Shown in pieces: positions 7,836-16,246 of a stretch of DNA of 64,000 nt. Every line of letters begins with the position of its first letter. Within the stretch, counting starts at the first letter, position 1. The notes beneath the pieces were generated by a model. The model had not been told where the DNA came from. It ran no database searches and saw nothing but the letters and a program-made list of their open reading frames with translations. The position numbers were made by a program, and so were the translations under genes. Source of the DNA: Roseovarius mucosus DSM 17069 (lineage in GTDB: Bacteria; Pseudomonadota; Alphaproteobacteria; Rhodobacterales; Rhodobacteraceae). The stretch lies in NCBI RefSeq assembly GCF_000768555.3, contig NZ_KN293975.1, positions 434,001 through 498,000 of the forward strand, given 5' to 3'.

Positions 7836-9743
7836 ATGCGTTTATCATCCGCTTTCACGATCGCAGGAACCTTTGCCGGGGCAGCGGTGCTTGCGGTTGT
7901 TGCCGCGGGCTTTGCCGTGAGCGCCATCGAGGACAGTTCGCGCCGCGCGGTGCGTGATACGCTGGACCGCGTCGGTCTGGTCTGGGCCGATGTCGATACG
8001 GATGGTCTGCAACTCTTTCTCGCAGGCACCGCGCCCTCTGAGGCGCTGCGGTTCAAGGCGCTGTCGCTGGCGGGCACGGTGGTCGATGCGGCACGGGTGA
8101 TTGATCAGATGCTGGTCGAGGATGCGGCGGATATTGCGCCTCCGCGCTTTGCCATCGAAATCCTGCGAAATGACAGCGGCATTTCCCTGATCGGGCTGGT
8201 GCCCGCCGCCACGGATCGTGACAAGCTTTTGGCGGATATCGCGTCTGAAACCGATGATGTGACGGTGGCCGATCTGCTTGATTCCGCGGATTATCCCTAT
8301 CCAGAGACATGGCCCGCCGCGCTGCGTTATGCGGTCCGGTCGCTTGGGAAATTGCCGCGGGCCAAGATCTCGGTCAGTGCGGATCGGGTCGAGATCAAGG
8401 CCATGGTCGACAGCACCGAGGCGCAGCGCCGGATCGAGACGGATCTGGCACGCGCGGCACCGGACAACGTGCGGCTGGCGCTTGCCATCTCGGCCCCGCG
8501 CCCGGTTATCACACCCTTTACCCTGCGGTTCGTGATCGACGGAACCGGCGCGCGGTTCGACTCCTGCTCCGCCGATACCGAAGAGGCGCGCGAGCGCATT
8601 TTGCGCGCTGCGGGCAAGGCGGGCGTACAGTCCAAGGCCCATTGCGTAGTGGGGATGGGCGTGCCCTCGCCACAATGGGCGCGGGCGGCGGAACTGGCCA
8701 TAGCTGCGGTCGCGGAGATGGGCGGCGGCACGGTCACGTTTTCCGATGCCGATGTGGCGCTCCTGGCCCCAGAGGGCACGGCACAAAGCCTGTTCGACGA
8801 CGTGGCTGGCAAGCTTGAGGCCGAATTGCCCGAGGTCTTTGCCCTCACCGCCACCTTGCCGCCGCCCCCCGATGCCGCACAGCCCGCAGCGCCCGAATTC
8901 GTGGCCACCCTCTCGCCCGAAGGTCAGGTTCTGATTCGTGGAAGGGTGGGCAGCGAGACCAGCCGCGAGACTGTGCGCAGCTTTGCAAAGGCACGGTTTT
9001 CTTCGGATTCGGTACATCTGACGGCGCGGGTGGCTGAGGGGTTGCCGCGCGATTGGTCGATCCGGGTTCTGACCGGGCTCGAGGCTCTGTCGTATCTGTC
9101 GAACGGCGTCGTGACCGTGACGCCCGATAATATCGGCGTTCAGGGAAACACGGGCCGCAAGAGTGCCAGCGCGGAGATCGCGCAGTTCCTTGCGGAAAAG
9201 CTGGGTGAGGCCGAGAAATATACCATCGACGTGACCTACAAAGAGGCCCTTGATCCCGTCGCCGGGCTTCCAACGCCAGATGAATGCGAGGCGCAGATCG
9301 CTGCGATTCAGGCAGGGCGCAAGATCAACTTTGAGCCGGGATCAGCCAAGATCGACGCGCAAGGGGCCGCGATCATGGACGATATTGCCGATGTGCTGAA
9401 AAAATGCGGCGAAATCCGCATGGAGATTGGCGGCCACACCGACAGTCAGGGCAGCGAGGATATGAACGTGCAACTCAGCCTCGCACGGGCGCGTGCGGTG
9501 CTGGACGAATTGCGCATGCGCCGTGTGCTGACCTCGAGTATCGACGCAAAGGGATATGGCGAAAGCGTGCCCATTGCCGACAACGGGACCGAAGAGGGCC
9601 GCGAGACCAATCGCCGCATCGAATTTCGCCTGATCCGCCCCGAGCCGGTGGCAGATGAGCAAACAGCGCTTGAAAGCCTCGAAGAACCGGGGGAAGAAGG
9701 GGCTGAGGCCGAAGAGACCACGCAGGACAAGCCAACCGAATGA
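7836..9743 (+). CDS. OmpA-family envelope protein with BON-like domains
   Basis: A 635-residue exported protein. An N-terminal hydrophobic segment (about residues 8-28) is an uncleaved anchor or signal. The middle holds repeated BON-like units, for example around DTDGLQLFLAGTAPSEALR and PEGQVLIRGRVGSETSRE. The C-terminal ~110 residues (from about 496) form an OmpA peptidoglycan-binding domain: INFEPGSAKID, GGHTDSQGSEDMN and ETNRRIEFRL, with the conserved Asp and Arg that bind diaminopimelate. It probably links the membrane to the cell wall. The stop overlaps the start of the next gene (ATGA). The C-terminal ~30 residues are rich in Glu. Confidence 0.85.
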   Translation: MRLSSAFTIAGTFAGAAVLAVVAAGFAVSAIEDSSRRAVRDTLDRVGLVWADVDTDGLQLFLAGTAPSEALRFKALSLAGTVVDAARVIDQMLVEDAADIAPPRFAIEILRNDSGISLIGLVPAATDRDKLLADIASETDDVTVADLLDSADYPYPETWPAALRYAVRSLGKLPRAKISVSADRVEIKAMVDSTEAQRRIETDLARAAPDNVRLALAISAPRPVITPFTLRFVIDGTGARFDSCSADTEEARERILRAAGKAGVQSKAHCVVGMGVPSPQWARAAELAIAAVAEMGGGTVTFSDADVALLAPEGTAQSLFDDVAGKLEAELPEVFALTATLPPPPDAAQPAAPEFVATLSPEGQVLIRGRVGSETSRETVRSFAKARFSSDSVHLTARVAEGLPRDWSIRVLTGLEALSYLSNGVVTVTPDNIGVQGNTGRKSASAEIAQFLAEKLGEAEKYTIDVTYKEALDPVAGLPTPDECEAQIAAIQAGRKINFEPGSAKIDAQGAAIMDDIADVLKKCGEIRMEIGGHTDSQGSEDMNVQLSLARARAVLDELRMRRVLTSSIDAKGYGESVPIADNGTEEGRETNRRIEFRLIRPEPVADEQTALESLEEPGEEGAEAEETTQDKPTE

Positions 9744-10075
9744 ACAGAACCGAATTCATCATCGCAACCGCCATCGTCCTTTTCGTGGCGTTCTGCATGG
9801 GCTGGTTCGCCAATTGGCTGGTACATCGCTTCATCCGCGTACCGGGATCCGATGTCGGGGAGTTGGAACGGCTGGCGCAGGAACTGCACGAGGCTGAGGA
9901 AACCCGCGATCAGGCTATCACCTATTTGCAACAGCGCGAGGCCGAGCTGACCAACCAGATCAGTCAGACCGAGGCAGAATTGGCCGCGACCATGGATGGT
10001 CTTCGCGAAGCGCGCTACGAGGCTGAACAACTGCGCGCGCACCTGGAAAAGGTGGCTGGCCGCGCGGTCGGCTGA
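9740..10075 (+). CDS. Small membrane-anchored coiled-coil protein
   Basis: A 111-residue protein with one N-terminal transmembrane helix (about residues 6-31, FIIATAIVLFVAFCMGWFANWLV) and then a charged, Glu/Gln/Arg-rich helix (about residues 40-106) with heptad-like spacing. It overlaps the OmpA/BON gene by four bases, so the two are probably translated together and may act together at the envelope. The architecture recalls DUF1043/YhcB-type proteins, but I see no diagnostic residues. The stop is followed by a strong hairpin at 10160-10189. Confidence 0.75.
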   Translation: MNRTEFIIATAIVLFVAFCMGWFANWLVHRFIRVPGSDVGELERLAQELHEAEETRDQAITYLQQREAELTNQISQTEAELAATMDGLREARYEAEQLRAHLEKVAGRAVG

Positions 10076-10159
10076 TTTCGGCAGCAGGCACAGGACGCGC
10101 CGGGGCGGAAACTTTTCGTTCCCACGAACTGTAATTGTTTGAATTGCGCGCAAAAACGG

Positions 10160-10189
10160 GGCCCCAATCGGTGTCGCGCGATTGGGGCC
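10160..10189. terminator. Bidirectional hairpin terminator
   Basis: A perfect 11-base-pair inverted repeat (GGCCCCAATCG / CGATTGGGGCC) with an 8-base loop sits between two converging genes. On the minus strand it is followed by a run of five T (from CAAAAACG on the plus strand), and on the plus strand by GCCTTTCTTT, so it can stop transcription from both sides. Confidence 0.8.
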
Positions 10190-10250
10190 GCCTTTCTTTG
10201 ATGTGCAAGAGAGACCGGCGTAGCAGACCGCCCAGCCGGACCCAAGTGGG

Positions 10251-10727
10251 TCAGTTACCGGTTCCGTGACCTTTTGCACCAGCATCTTCGGGTTTGCGCG
10301 CCAAATCGACCGGAACATCGACGACGATCTCTCCGGATTTTTCGAAAACCAGCGTCAACGGAATGATCTTGCCCTGCTCAAAGCTCTCGGTCAGCCCCAT
10401 CAACATTACGTGGGCGCCGCCGCGCTGTAACACCAACGTCTCGCCCGCGGCGATAGCAAAGCCCTCTTCGACATGCGTCATTTTCATGACGCCACCCTCT
10501 TCGAGATGGGTGTGCAATTCGACTTTCTGCGCGGCGGGAGAGGCCGCGCCGAGCAGGCGGTCATCGGCGTCGCCGATATTCTCGATGAGCATGAAGGCTG
10601 CGCCGGTTTTGGCGGTGGGGCTGGCGCTGCGGGCGTAGGTGTCGAGCACGTGGATTTCCTGCGCCAGTGCGGGCACGGCAAGAACAGTCGCGGCAAGGGC
10701 CGCCAGAAGGGGGGATTTGAAGGACAT
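10251..10727 (-). CDS. Periplasmic copper chaperone, PCu(A)C family
   Basis: Delivers Cu(I) to the CuA/CuB sites of cytochrome c oxidase in the periplasm. The signal peptide is clear (MSFKSPLLAALAATVLAVPALA, cleavage after ALA). The copper motif of the family, H/M-x10-M-x21-H-x-M, is visible as ELHTHLEEGGVMKM followed by GGAHVMLM. Mature length is about 137 residues, as usual. The start at 10727 was chosen because it begins the signal peptide; nine upstream codons are out of character. It lies 43 bases downstream of a DUF2946-like gene on the same strand, a common copper-handling pairing. Confidence 0.9.
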   Translation of the reverse strand: MSFKSPLLAALAATVLAVPALAQEIHVLDTYARSASPTAKTGAAFMLIENIGDADDRLLGAASPAAQKVELHTHLEEGGVMKMTHVEEGFAIAAGETLVLQRGGAHVMLMGLTESFEQGKIIPLTLVFEKSGEIVVDVPVDLARKPEDAGAKGHGTGN

Positions 10728-10770
10728 GGGTCGCTCCTTGAATGTCTGTATCACGGTCTGAAATGGGGTG

Positions 10771-11118
10771 TCAGACCGTCACAGGCGGCGCGCGTGCCAC
10801 GCTCGGGGGCTGGCCGCGCGTCACGGCGTGGCGGTCCATTGCCACAGTCCCCATCCGTCGCTCCGGCCCCTTCCAGAGGCCGAGGGTCGGGGGTGAGACC
10901 AGAACAACGGCAAAACCGGGCAGGCAATCGGGGCAGAGGTGCTGTGCGGCCACAGGCTGTCCGTCGGCATCGACGGCGATAGTGACCGGGCCTGTGCCAG
11001 TGCAGAGCACGATTTGCCCCACCGGCTGCGCGCCGCCGCGCGCCACCGCAAGGCTCTGGCTGGTGAGGGCCAGAACCAGGCAGAGGGCCAAGGCCAATAT
11101 CGGGTGCAGTGGTCTCAT
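10771..11118 (-). CDS. DUF2946-like exported protein
   Basis: A 115-residue protein with an N-terminal signal or membrane segment (LALALCLVLALTSQSLAVA). The body contains VLCTGTGPVTIAVDADGQP and HLCPDCLPG, a C-x-x-C motif preceded by His. These features match the DUF2946 group, which often sits beside PCu(A)C chaperones, and suggest a role in metal, probably copper, handling. It is directly upstream of the copper chaperone gene. The start at 11118 leaves a short basic N terminus before the hydrophobic stretch. Confidence 0.7.
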   Translation of the reverse strand: MRPLHPILALALCLVLALTSQSLAVARGGAQPVGQIVLCTGTGPVTIAVDADGQPVAAQHLCPDCLPGFAVVLVSPPTLGLWKGPERRMGTVAMDRHAVTRGQPPSVARAPPVTV

Positions 11119-11160
11119 CGGCCTGACATATAGGCCTGCGCGACCGGCTTGGGCAAGCGG

Positions 11161-11195
11161 CAAAAGCAAACAGCCCCGCCGGTTAGGCAGGGCTG
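11161..11195 (-). terminator. Rho-independent terminator of rpmB
   Basis: On the minus strand a stem CAGCCCTGCC / GGCGGGGCTG with a 5-base loop is followed by TTTGCTTTTG. It lies 27 bases after the rpmB stop and before the DUF2946-like gene. Confidence 0.7.
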
Positions 11196-11221
11196 GGTGC
11201 AAAGCGATTGGACGCTCAGGA

Positions 11222-11512
11222 TCAGGCGGTTGCGGCCTGCGCCTTGGCGATCTCTTTCTTGACCTTCAGCGCGGAGGCCGACAGTTCGTCGTCCTTTGCC
11301 TTGGCCAGAAATGCATCGAGACCCCCGCGATGATCGACACTGCGCAGAGCATGCGCCGAAATCCGCAGCTTGATGCCGCGATTCAGGGTTTCAGATTGCA
11401 GGGTCACGTCGTTGAGGTTCGGCAGATACCGACGACGTGTCTTGTTGTTGGCGTGGCTGGAGTTGTTGCCAACCATCGGGCCTTTACCGGTCAGTTCACA
11501 GCGGCGCGACAT
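11222..11512 (-). CDS. rpmB: 50S ribosomal protein L28
   Basis: Structural protein of the large ribosomal subunit. The N terminus [27 protein letters not shown] is nearly diagnostic, with the family's C-E-L-T-G-K and V-S-H-A-N-x-K-T-R-R pattern. At 96 residues it is the alphaproteobacterial length, with an Ala/Lys-rich C-terminal extension ([14 protein letters not shown]) beyond the ~78 residues seen in E. coli. It is followed by its own terminator. Confidence 0.97.
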   Translation of the reverse strand: MSRRCELTGKGPMVGNNSSHANNKTRRRYLPNLNDVTLQSETLNRGIKLRISAHALRSVDHRGGLDAFLAKAKDDELSASALKVKKEIAKAQAATA

Positions 11513-11811
11513 GAGATCATCCTCGTTCTTGCTGAGGGCGCGTGCTGGCCCTTCTTAACACAAACGGGCACCACCACAGGCAGTGCCCCGAATTCCGTTT
11601 GGCGTCTTTAGGCCCAAAGCACAGGCGCGTCAAGGGATTCTCGGCTGAATTTGCCGCAATCCGGCACCTTCGTACTACTTGCCAGCGTGGAGATCATGAC
11701 CGCCGTTGGCGAGAGTATTCTTGCCTAGAAGAAGCGGGCAGGGTGGTAGCATGGCAGAAGGTCTCCGCCGATCTCTGCGGGCGCTAAATTGCGCTAATCT
11801 GAGGGGGGAAT
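11513..11811. other. Intergenic region between tRNA-Ala and rpmB
   Basis: About 300 bases without a credible gene. It holds the rpmB promoter/leader at its left end and, at 11713-11734, one copy of a repeat also found at 45478 (see repeat entry). No further structure stood out. Confidence 0.6.
11713..11734 (+). repeat. Dispersed repeat copy, GAGTATT(C/T)TTGCCTAGAAGAA
   Basis: The 21-base core GAGTATTCTTGCCTAGAAGAA differs by a single base from the sequence at 45478-45498. Both copies lie just past gene ends. Here the copy stands downstream of the minus-strand tRNA-Ala gene and has no complementary arm of its own close by. Confidence 0.6.
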
Positions 11812-11887
<76 letters not shown>

Positions 11888-11971
11888 AATTCCGTGGCCG
11901 CTTTGGGCCGTGCGCCGCTCTCTAAGCAAAGCTGCGGGCGGGATCAAGTGGAAAATCCCGCCCTCCGATTT

Positions 11972-12298
11972 TTAAAGATCGTTGTCGTCCGAGGCCACGT
12001 CGGCGATGTCGTCAAGCGACACGTCCTCGTCCTCGTCGTCCTCGAGCAGGTCATCATCCAGCTCGACATCGACGTCGTCATCATCCAGCAGATCGGCATC
12101 CTCATCGAGAATGCTCCCTGCTTTCAGTTTCTTCGTTTCCGCATCTTCGGCGTCCGGAGCCATCGAGCGCGTTTTGTGCGACGACAGTTCCACCACCTCG
12201 CCCGTGTAGGGGCTGACGATCGGGTTCTTGTTCAGGTCGTAAAAGCGTTTGCCGGTGGTCGGGCAGATACGCTTGACGCCCCATTCTTCCTTGGGCAT
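11972..12298 (-). CDS. TIGR02300 (FYDLN acid) family protein
   Basis: A 108-residue protein found widely in alphaproteobacteria; function unknown. The first half carries the family signature: EEWGVKRICPTTGKRFYDLNKNPIVSPYTGE would be its conserved block (residues 4-34), with a single Cys and the FYDLN pentamer. The second half is an extremely acidic low-complexity tail, almost only D, E, L and V from about residue 63 onward. The start at 12298 has AAAGGGGA 9 bases upstream. It is divergent from the YgjP-like peptidase gene. The acidic tail suggests binding to a basic partner or metal, but that is only inference. Confidence 0.88.
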   Translation of the reverse strand: MPKEEWGVKRICPTTGKRFYDLNKNPIVSPYTGEVVELSSHKTRSMAPDAEDAETKKLKAGSILDEDADLLDDDDVDVELDDDLLEDDEDEDVSLDDIADVASDDNDL

Positions 12299-12411
12299 GG
12301 GTGATCCCCTTTGAATCTCTGGTCTTGTCGACGATCCGCGTCCCCTGCCATAACATTGAATGGCTGTCAAAGCCTTTGACGGTGACACGCAGACCCCGAG
12401 CAGGAGCGCAT

Positions 12412-13104
12412 ATGGGCCATCACATGCTGGCGGGCAACCCCCCGGTTGCGTTGAGTTTACGCCATAGTGCTCGCGCGCGGCGGATTTCGCTGCGTGTGTC
12501 AGGGCTGGATGGGCGCGTGACACTTACGATTCCGCGTGGCGTAAGCGAGGCTGAGGCCCTGGCTTTTGCCCGGTCGCGGGCCGATTGGCTACGGGGACAT
12601 CTCGCGGGGCAGCCGGAGCAAATGGTCGTGGGACTTGGCTGTGATCTGCCTGTTGAGGGAGAGATCTTGCGAATCGTGCCCGGAACCGGTCGACGGATCG
12701 TGCGCGATGCGGCGCAACTCTGCGTGCCGGGACCGCAAGAGAGTGTTGGTGCGCGTCTCGAAGGATGGCTCAAGGCGCGGGCGCGGGATCGGCTGGCGGC
12801 GGCCTCAGATCATTACGCGGCCCTCTTGGGGCGGCGGCACACCCGGCTGACCTTGCGCGACACACGGTCGCGGTGGGGATCCTGTTCGGCCAAGGGCGCG
12901 CTCGGCTACTCATGGCGGCTGATCCTCGCGCCGCCCGATGTGCTGAACTATGTGGCGGCGCATGAGGTGGCGCACCTGGCGCAGATGAATCATTCGCCCG
13001 TCTTCTGGGCCGAGGTGGCGCGCCTCATGCCGGACTATGAGAGCCCCCGCGCCTGGCTGCGTCGCGAAGGCAGCGCGTTGCACCGCTATCGTTTCGGTGA
13101 TTGA
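12412..13104 (+). CDS. YgjP-like (M48/SprT-type, DUF45) metallopeptidase
   Basis: A 230-residue cytosolic protein with the zinc motif HEVAHLAQMNHSPVFW: His, His of H-E-x-x-H and a third His seven residues on, as in the YgjP domain. Upstream TRSRWGSCSAKGALGYSWRLILAP is the second family hallmark. The N-terminal half (RHSARARRISLRVSGLDGRVTLTIP) also fits. The start at 12412 has GGAG 8 bases upstream; an ATG at 12301 would place the start inside the divergent promoter region. Function is not established for the family. Confidence 0.87.
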   Translation: MGHHMLAGNPPVALSLRHSARARRISLRVSGLDGRVTLTIPRGVSEAEALAFARSRADWLRGHLAGQPEQMVVGLGCDLPVEGEILRIVPGTGRRIVRDAAQLCVPGPQESVGARLEGWLKARARDRLAAASDHYAALLGRRHTRLTLRDTRSRWGSCSAKGALGYSWRLILAPPDVLNYVAAHEVAHLAQMNHSPVFWAEVARLMPDYESPRAWLRREGSALHRYRFGD

Positions 13105-13134
13105 CCGGCGCGGGATTTGTGATCACATGGGGCC

Positions 13135-13782
13135 ATGTTGTTGCCGCCGCGCCCCGATCCGTCCCCCTCTGCGCATGACCGCGTCTATCGCGGTTTGCGG
13201 TCGCGCATCATGCATGGTGAGATTGCCCCAGGTCAGGCGTTGACCCTGCGCGGTATCGGCGCGGAGTTTGGCGTGTCGATGACGCCTGCGCGCGAGGCTG
13301 TGCGTCGCCTGTCAGCCGAGGGCGCGCTGACCATGTCCAGCTCTGGCCGGGTGTCCACGCCCGAACTCAACAGCGAGCGGATCGAGGAACTGGCTGCTTT
13401 GCGTGCACTCATCGAGGTGGAACTGGCCAGCCGCGCCTTGCCACGTGCGCATATTGCCTTGATTGACCGGCTCCAGAGCATCAATGCCCGTGTGGCCGAG
13501 GATATCGCTCGTCAGGACGCGGTGGCTTATATCCGACGCAACCTCGAATTCCACCGCACGCTCTATCTGCGCGCGCAGGCCCCCGCGATGCTGGCCATGG
13601 CCGAGACTGTCTGGCTCCAGCTTGGCCCCACGATGCGCGCGCTCTATGGCCGTCTGCGGCGCAAGGACCCGCCGCACTATCATCGGCTGATCATCGCGGC
13701 ACTCAAGGCGGGGGATGAGCCCAGCCTGCGTCTGGCTGTTCGCTCAGATGTCACCCAAGGGCTCAAGATGCTGATCGGCTGA
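13135..13782 (+). CDS. GntR-family transcriptional regulator, FadR/FCD subfamily
   Basis: A 215-residue DNA-binding regulator. The winged helix-turn-helix lies at about residues 17-80 (YRGLRSRIMHGEIAPGQALTLRGIGAEFGVS...REAVRRLSAEGAL). The C-terminal ~125 residues form an all-helical FCD ligand domain with conserved Asp/His positions around NLEFHRTLY and PPHYHRLIIAALKAGD, which in the family bind a metal and a small organic acid. It is convergent with cobD (4 bases apart). The operator and ligand cannot be read from the sequence. Confidence 0.9.
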   Translation: MLLPPRPDPSPSAHDRVYRGLRSRIMHGEIAPGQALTLRGIGAEFGVSMTPAREAVRRLSAEGALTMSSSGRVSTPELNSERIEELAALRALIEVELASRALPRAHIALIDRLQSINARVAEDIARQDAVAYIRRNLEFHRTLYLRAQAPAMLAMAETVWLQLGPTMRALYGRLRRKDPPHYHRLIIAALKAGDEPSLRLAVRSDVTQGLKMLIG

Positions 13783-13786
13783 GCTG

Positions 13787-14686
13787 TCAGACCAGCAGCG
13801 TCAACACCGCCACCAAGGCCAAGGCAGCCCCCCATGTCCGCCAGAGCGCGCGGCAGGCGGCTTCGATCTCGGTCGCGCCGATGTCGCGGCGCCCGGTTGC
13901 ATTGACATAGGGAAACTCTTGCCGCGTGCCGTGATAGGATCGTGGGCCGGACAGCGCCACGCCCAAGGCACGCGCCATCGCCGCCTCGGGCCAGCCGGCA
14001 TTGGGCGAGCGGTGTTGCCGCGCCTCGCGTGCGACCGCGTCCCATTGCCACCAGAGCGCATGGGTGGCGAGAATGAGCCCAGCCGTCGCCCGTGCGGGGG
14101 CGAGATTGAGCAGGTCGTCGAATCGCGCGGCAGCCCAGCCAAAGGCCTCGTGGCGCGGTGTGCGATAGCCGATCATGCTGTCGGCGGTGTTGGTGATCTT
14201 GTAGAGCATGAGACCCGGCAGACCGCCGATGAGAAACCAGAAGGCGGGGGCGATCACCCCGTCGCTGAGGTTTTCGGCGGCTGATTCGATGGCCGCGCGC
14301 GCCACGTCCGAGGATTGCATTGCTGTCGTATCGCGCCCCACGATCTGTGCCACCGCGCGCCGTCCGTCGCCCAAGGATATCCGCAGATCGCGCGCCACCG
14401 CCGCCACGTGATCGACAAGCGAGCGCTGTGCCAAGAGGATTGCCGCAACGATAACCTCGACCACCGGACCCAGTTGCGAGAGGACCCAGCCCAGCCCAAT
14501 GGCCAAAATCCCAAGGCCCGTCATCGTCGCGATGCCCCGTGCACGCCGTGCCGCGCCACGATTGAGCACCCGGTCGCACCAGCCCACGGCGCGCCCCATC
14601 AGAACCGCCGGATGCGGCAACCGATCCCAGAGCCAGCGCGGCTCGCCCAAGGCGGCATCGAGCAGCATTGCCAGGACGAGGGTCAC
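13787..14686 (-). CDS. cobD: Adenosylcobinamide-phosphate synthase
   Basis: Joins the aminopropanol arm to adenosylcobyric acid in cobalamin synthesis; called CbiB in enteric bacteria. The 299-residue membrane protein has the family opening [24 protein letters not shown], then [25 protein letters not shown] and [19 protein letters not shown]. The start is a GTG at 14686 whose last bases overlap the cobC stop (GTGA); the longer start at 14710 would overlap cobC by 28 bases. Last gene of DUF1636-cobC-cobD. Confidence 0.9.
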   Translation of the reverse strand: MTLVLAMLLDAALGEPRWLWDRLPHPAVLMGRAVGWCDRVLNRGAARRARGIATMTGLGILAIGLGWVLSQLGPVVEVIVAAILLAQRSLVDHVAAVARDLRISLGDGRRAVAQIVGRDTTAMQSSDVARAAIESAAENLSDGVIAPAFWFLIGGLPGLMLYKITNTADSMIGYRTPRHEAFGWAAARFDDLLNLAPARATAGLILATHALWWQWDAVAREARQHRSPNAGWPEAAMARALGVALSGPRSYHGTRQEFPYVNATGRRDIGATEIEAACRALWRTWGAALALVAVLTLLV

Positions 14687-15636
14687 AGCGCCGCCTCGAG
14701 GCGTGCCCAACCCTCTGGCCCCGGCAGGCCCAGCCGGATCAGATCATCCGCATAGGGGAACACTCGGATGAGAATCCGGCGTTCGGCCAGACGCGCCTGC
14801 CACGCCGCGGCGGATTTGACCCGGTAAAGCCGGAAGAGGGCACAGCCCCCCACCGCCTCGGCGCCCGCGCGCCACATCAGCGCGTCGAGCCGCGCTGCTT
14901 CTTCATTGAGGCGCACCCGCGTCTCGCGCGCCCAGTCGGGATCGTTAAGTGCCCTTGCCCCGATTTCCAGTGCCGGGCCAGAGATCGGCCATGGTCCAAG
15001 CATGTCGGCCAAGCGCTCCACCTCTGCGCGCGCACCTACGGCAAAGCCAAGCCGCAGCCCGGCCAGCCCCCAGAACTTGCCAAAGCTCTTGAGCACGATC
15101 AGGCCCGGCGTTAGCGCATGGGGCAGCAGTGAGCGGTCTGGGGCCACATCGCAAAAGCTTTCGTCTACGATGGTCAGGGAGGCGTCCAGGTCTTGCGCCC
15201 CGTAAAACTGTCCCGTGGGGTTGTTGGGATGCACGATGACCCGCGCGTCCACGTGCGTATCCGCAGTACGGGTGTCGATCACCTGCCAGCCATGAGCGCG
15301 AAAGCTGGCGGCGTGTTCATTGTAGGTGGGGCCGGGGATATGCACCGTTCCGGGTGCAAGCAGGCCCGGCAGCCGTGCAATAAGCGCCGAGGCCCCGGGG
15401 GCGGCCAGCACGGCGGCCCCATCTGGCACCTGCCAGAAGTGCCGCGCGGCGCGAATGAGCGCCTCTTGCGCGGCGCGGTCGGGCAGGGCGGTCCAAGCCT
15501 CGGGTGTGATTTCGCCCACCGGATAGGGCAGGGGGTTGATCCCCGTCGAGAGATCAATCCAATCGGTTCGCTCTCCGCCATGCGCAGCCCGCGCCGCGTC
15601 GATCCCGCCGCCATGGTCCCGGTGCATGCGCGTCAC
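14683..15636 (-). CDS. cobC: Threonine-phosphate decarboxylase CobC (PLP-dependent)
   Basis: Makes (R)-1-amino-2-propanol phosphate from threonine phosphate for the nucleotide loop of cobalamin. It is a fold-type I aminotransferase-like protein of 317 residues: [13 protein letters not shown] at the N terminus, [20 protein letters not shown] and the PLP lysine in [15 protein letters not shown]. It overlaps DUF1636 upstream (ATGA at 15633-15636) and cobD downstream (GTGA), so the three genes are one translationally coupled unit. The product feeds directly into the CobD reaction. Confidence 0.9.
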   Translation of the reverse strand: MTRMHRDHGGGIDAARAAHGGERTDWIDLSTGINPLPYPVGEITPEAWTALPDRAAQEALIRAARHFWQVPDGAAVLAAPGASALIARLPGLLAPGTVHIPGPTYNEHAASFRAHGWQVIDTRTADTHVDARVIVHPNNPTGQFYGAQDLDASLTIVDESFCDVAPDRSLLPHALTPGLIVLKSFGKFWGLAGLRLGFAVGARAEVERLADMLGPWPISGPALEIGARALNDPDWARETRVRLNEEAARLDALMWRAGAEAVGGCALFRLYRVKSAAAWQARLAERRILIRVFPYADDLIRLGLPGPEGWARLEAAL

Positions 15637-16013
15637 GCCTCGGTGTCAGAGGGCAAGGGGGGATGGCGGGTCACGAAATGCCCCTTTACCCCCTGCGGCC
15701 ATTGTTTGTAGGGCACCTGTCCTGTCGCGCTCTCGGAATGGAGGGCGGCATAAGCGACAATGGCCTCGGCGGCGGCGGCGTCAGGTGTGAAATCGCCCAA
15801 GGTATAGGCCAGTTTGCCTGCGCCCTGAATGGCCACGTTGCAGCCCTTTCCACAACCCATGAGACAGGCCACCCGCCGTGTGCGGACCGTCGCACACCCC
15901 TCTGCGGCGCGTTCGACAAGTGCTGCGAGATTCTCGCCATGCGGGCGCGTGTGCGTGGCGGCGTCCCAATCCTCGCGCTTGCAGGTGTCGCAAATGGTGA
16001 TCCAAGTCGTCAT
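15633..16013 (-). CDS. DUF1636 family metal-binding (ferredoxin-like) protein
   Basis: A 126-residue protein with ICDTCKRE near the N terminus and VACLMGCGKGCNVAI in the middle: four cysteines spaced as in thioredoxin-like [2Fe-2S] ferredoxins. DUF1636 genes are typically found in cobalamin loci, as here, so a role in electron supply or cobalt handling is plausible but unproven. I chose the ATG at 16013 with AAAGGCACGAG upstream; the longer version at 16097 adds residues unlike the family. First gene of the cobalamin unit; its leader may carry a degenerate riboswitch-like element. Confidence 0.85.
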   Translation of the reverse strand: MTTWITICDTCKREDWDAATHTRPHGENLAALVERAAEGCATVRTRRVACLMGCGKGCNVAIQGAGKLAYTLGDFTPDAAAAEAIVAYAALHSESATGQVPYKQWPQGVKGHFVTRHPPLPSDTEA

Positions 16014-16059
16014 CTCGTGCCTTTCCTTGTCCGCAGGCCCGTTCAAGCGGAATTCCGCT

Positions 16060-16205
16060 CTCTTCGCAAGCGCCCTGACAGCTGCGTCGCGAAACACCGC
16101 GCGATAGCAGCGTCATAAAACGCGGGCCGGGCAGCGACCCTGCAGGGCGCGACAGGAAACCGCTGGATTGCGGCGCGACCTCAAAGCCGCTTCACCCTAC
16201 GGTCC
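16060..16205 (-). promoter_or_regulatory. Possible degenerate cobalamin riboswitch in the DUF1636-cobC-cobD leader
   Basis: On the minus strand the leader contains GGGTGAAGCGG, then GCGCCGCAATCC followed by GCGG, which resemble the 5' half of alphaproteobacterial cobalamin riboswitches, and about 100 bases later TGTCAGGGCGCTTGC, a weak match to the B12 box. The strongly conserved CCCGCAACTGT segment is not visible. Position and operon content fit; sequence support is poor. Confidence 0.25.
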
Positions 16206-16246
16206 CGACAGGCTAGAAGGCGGCAACACGAAGGTCAGGAGAGAGC

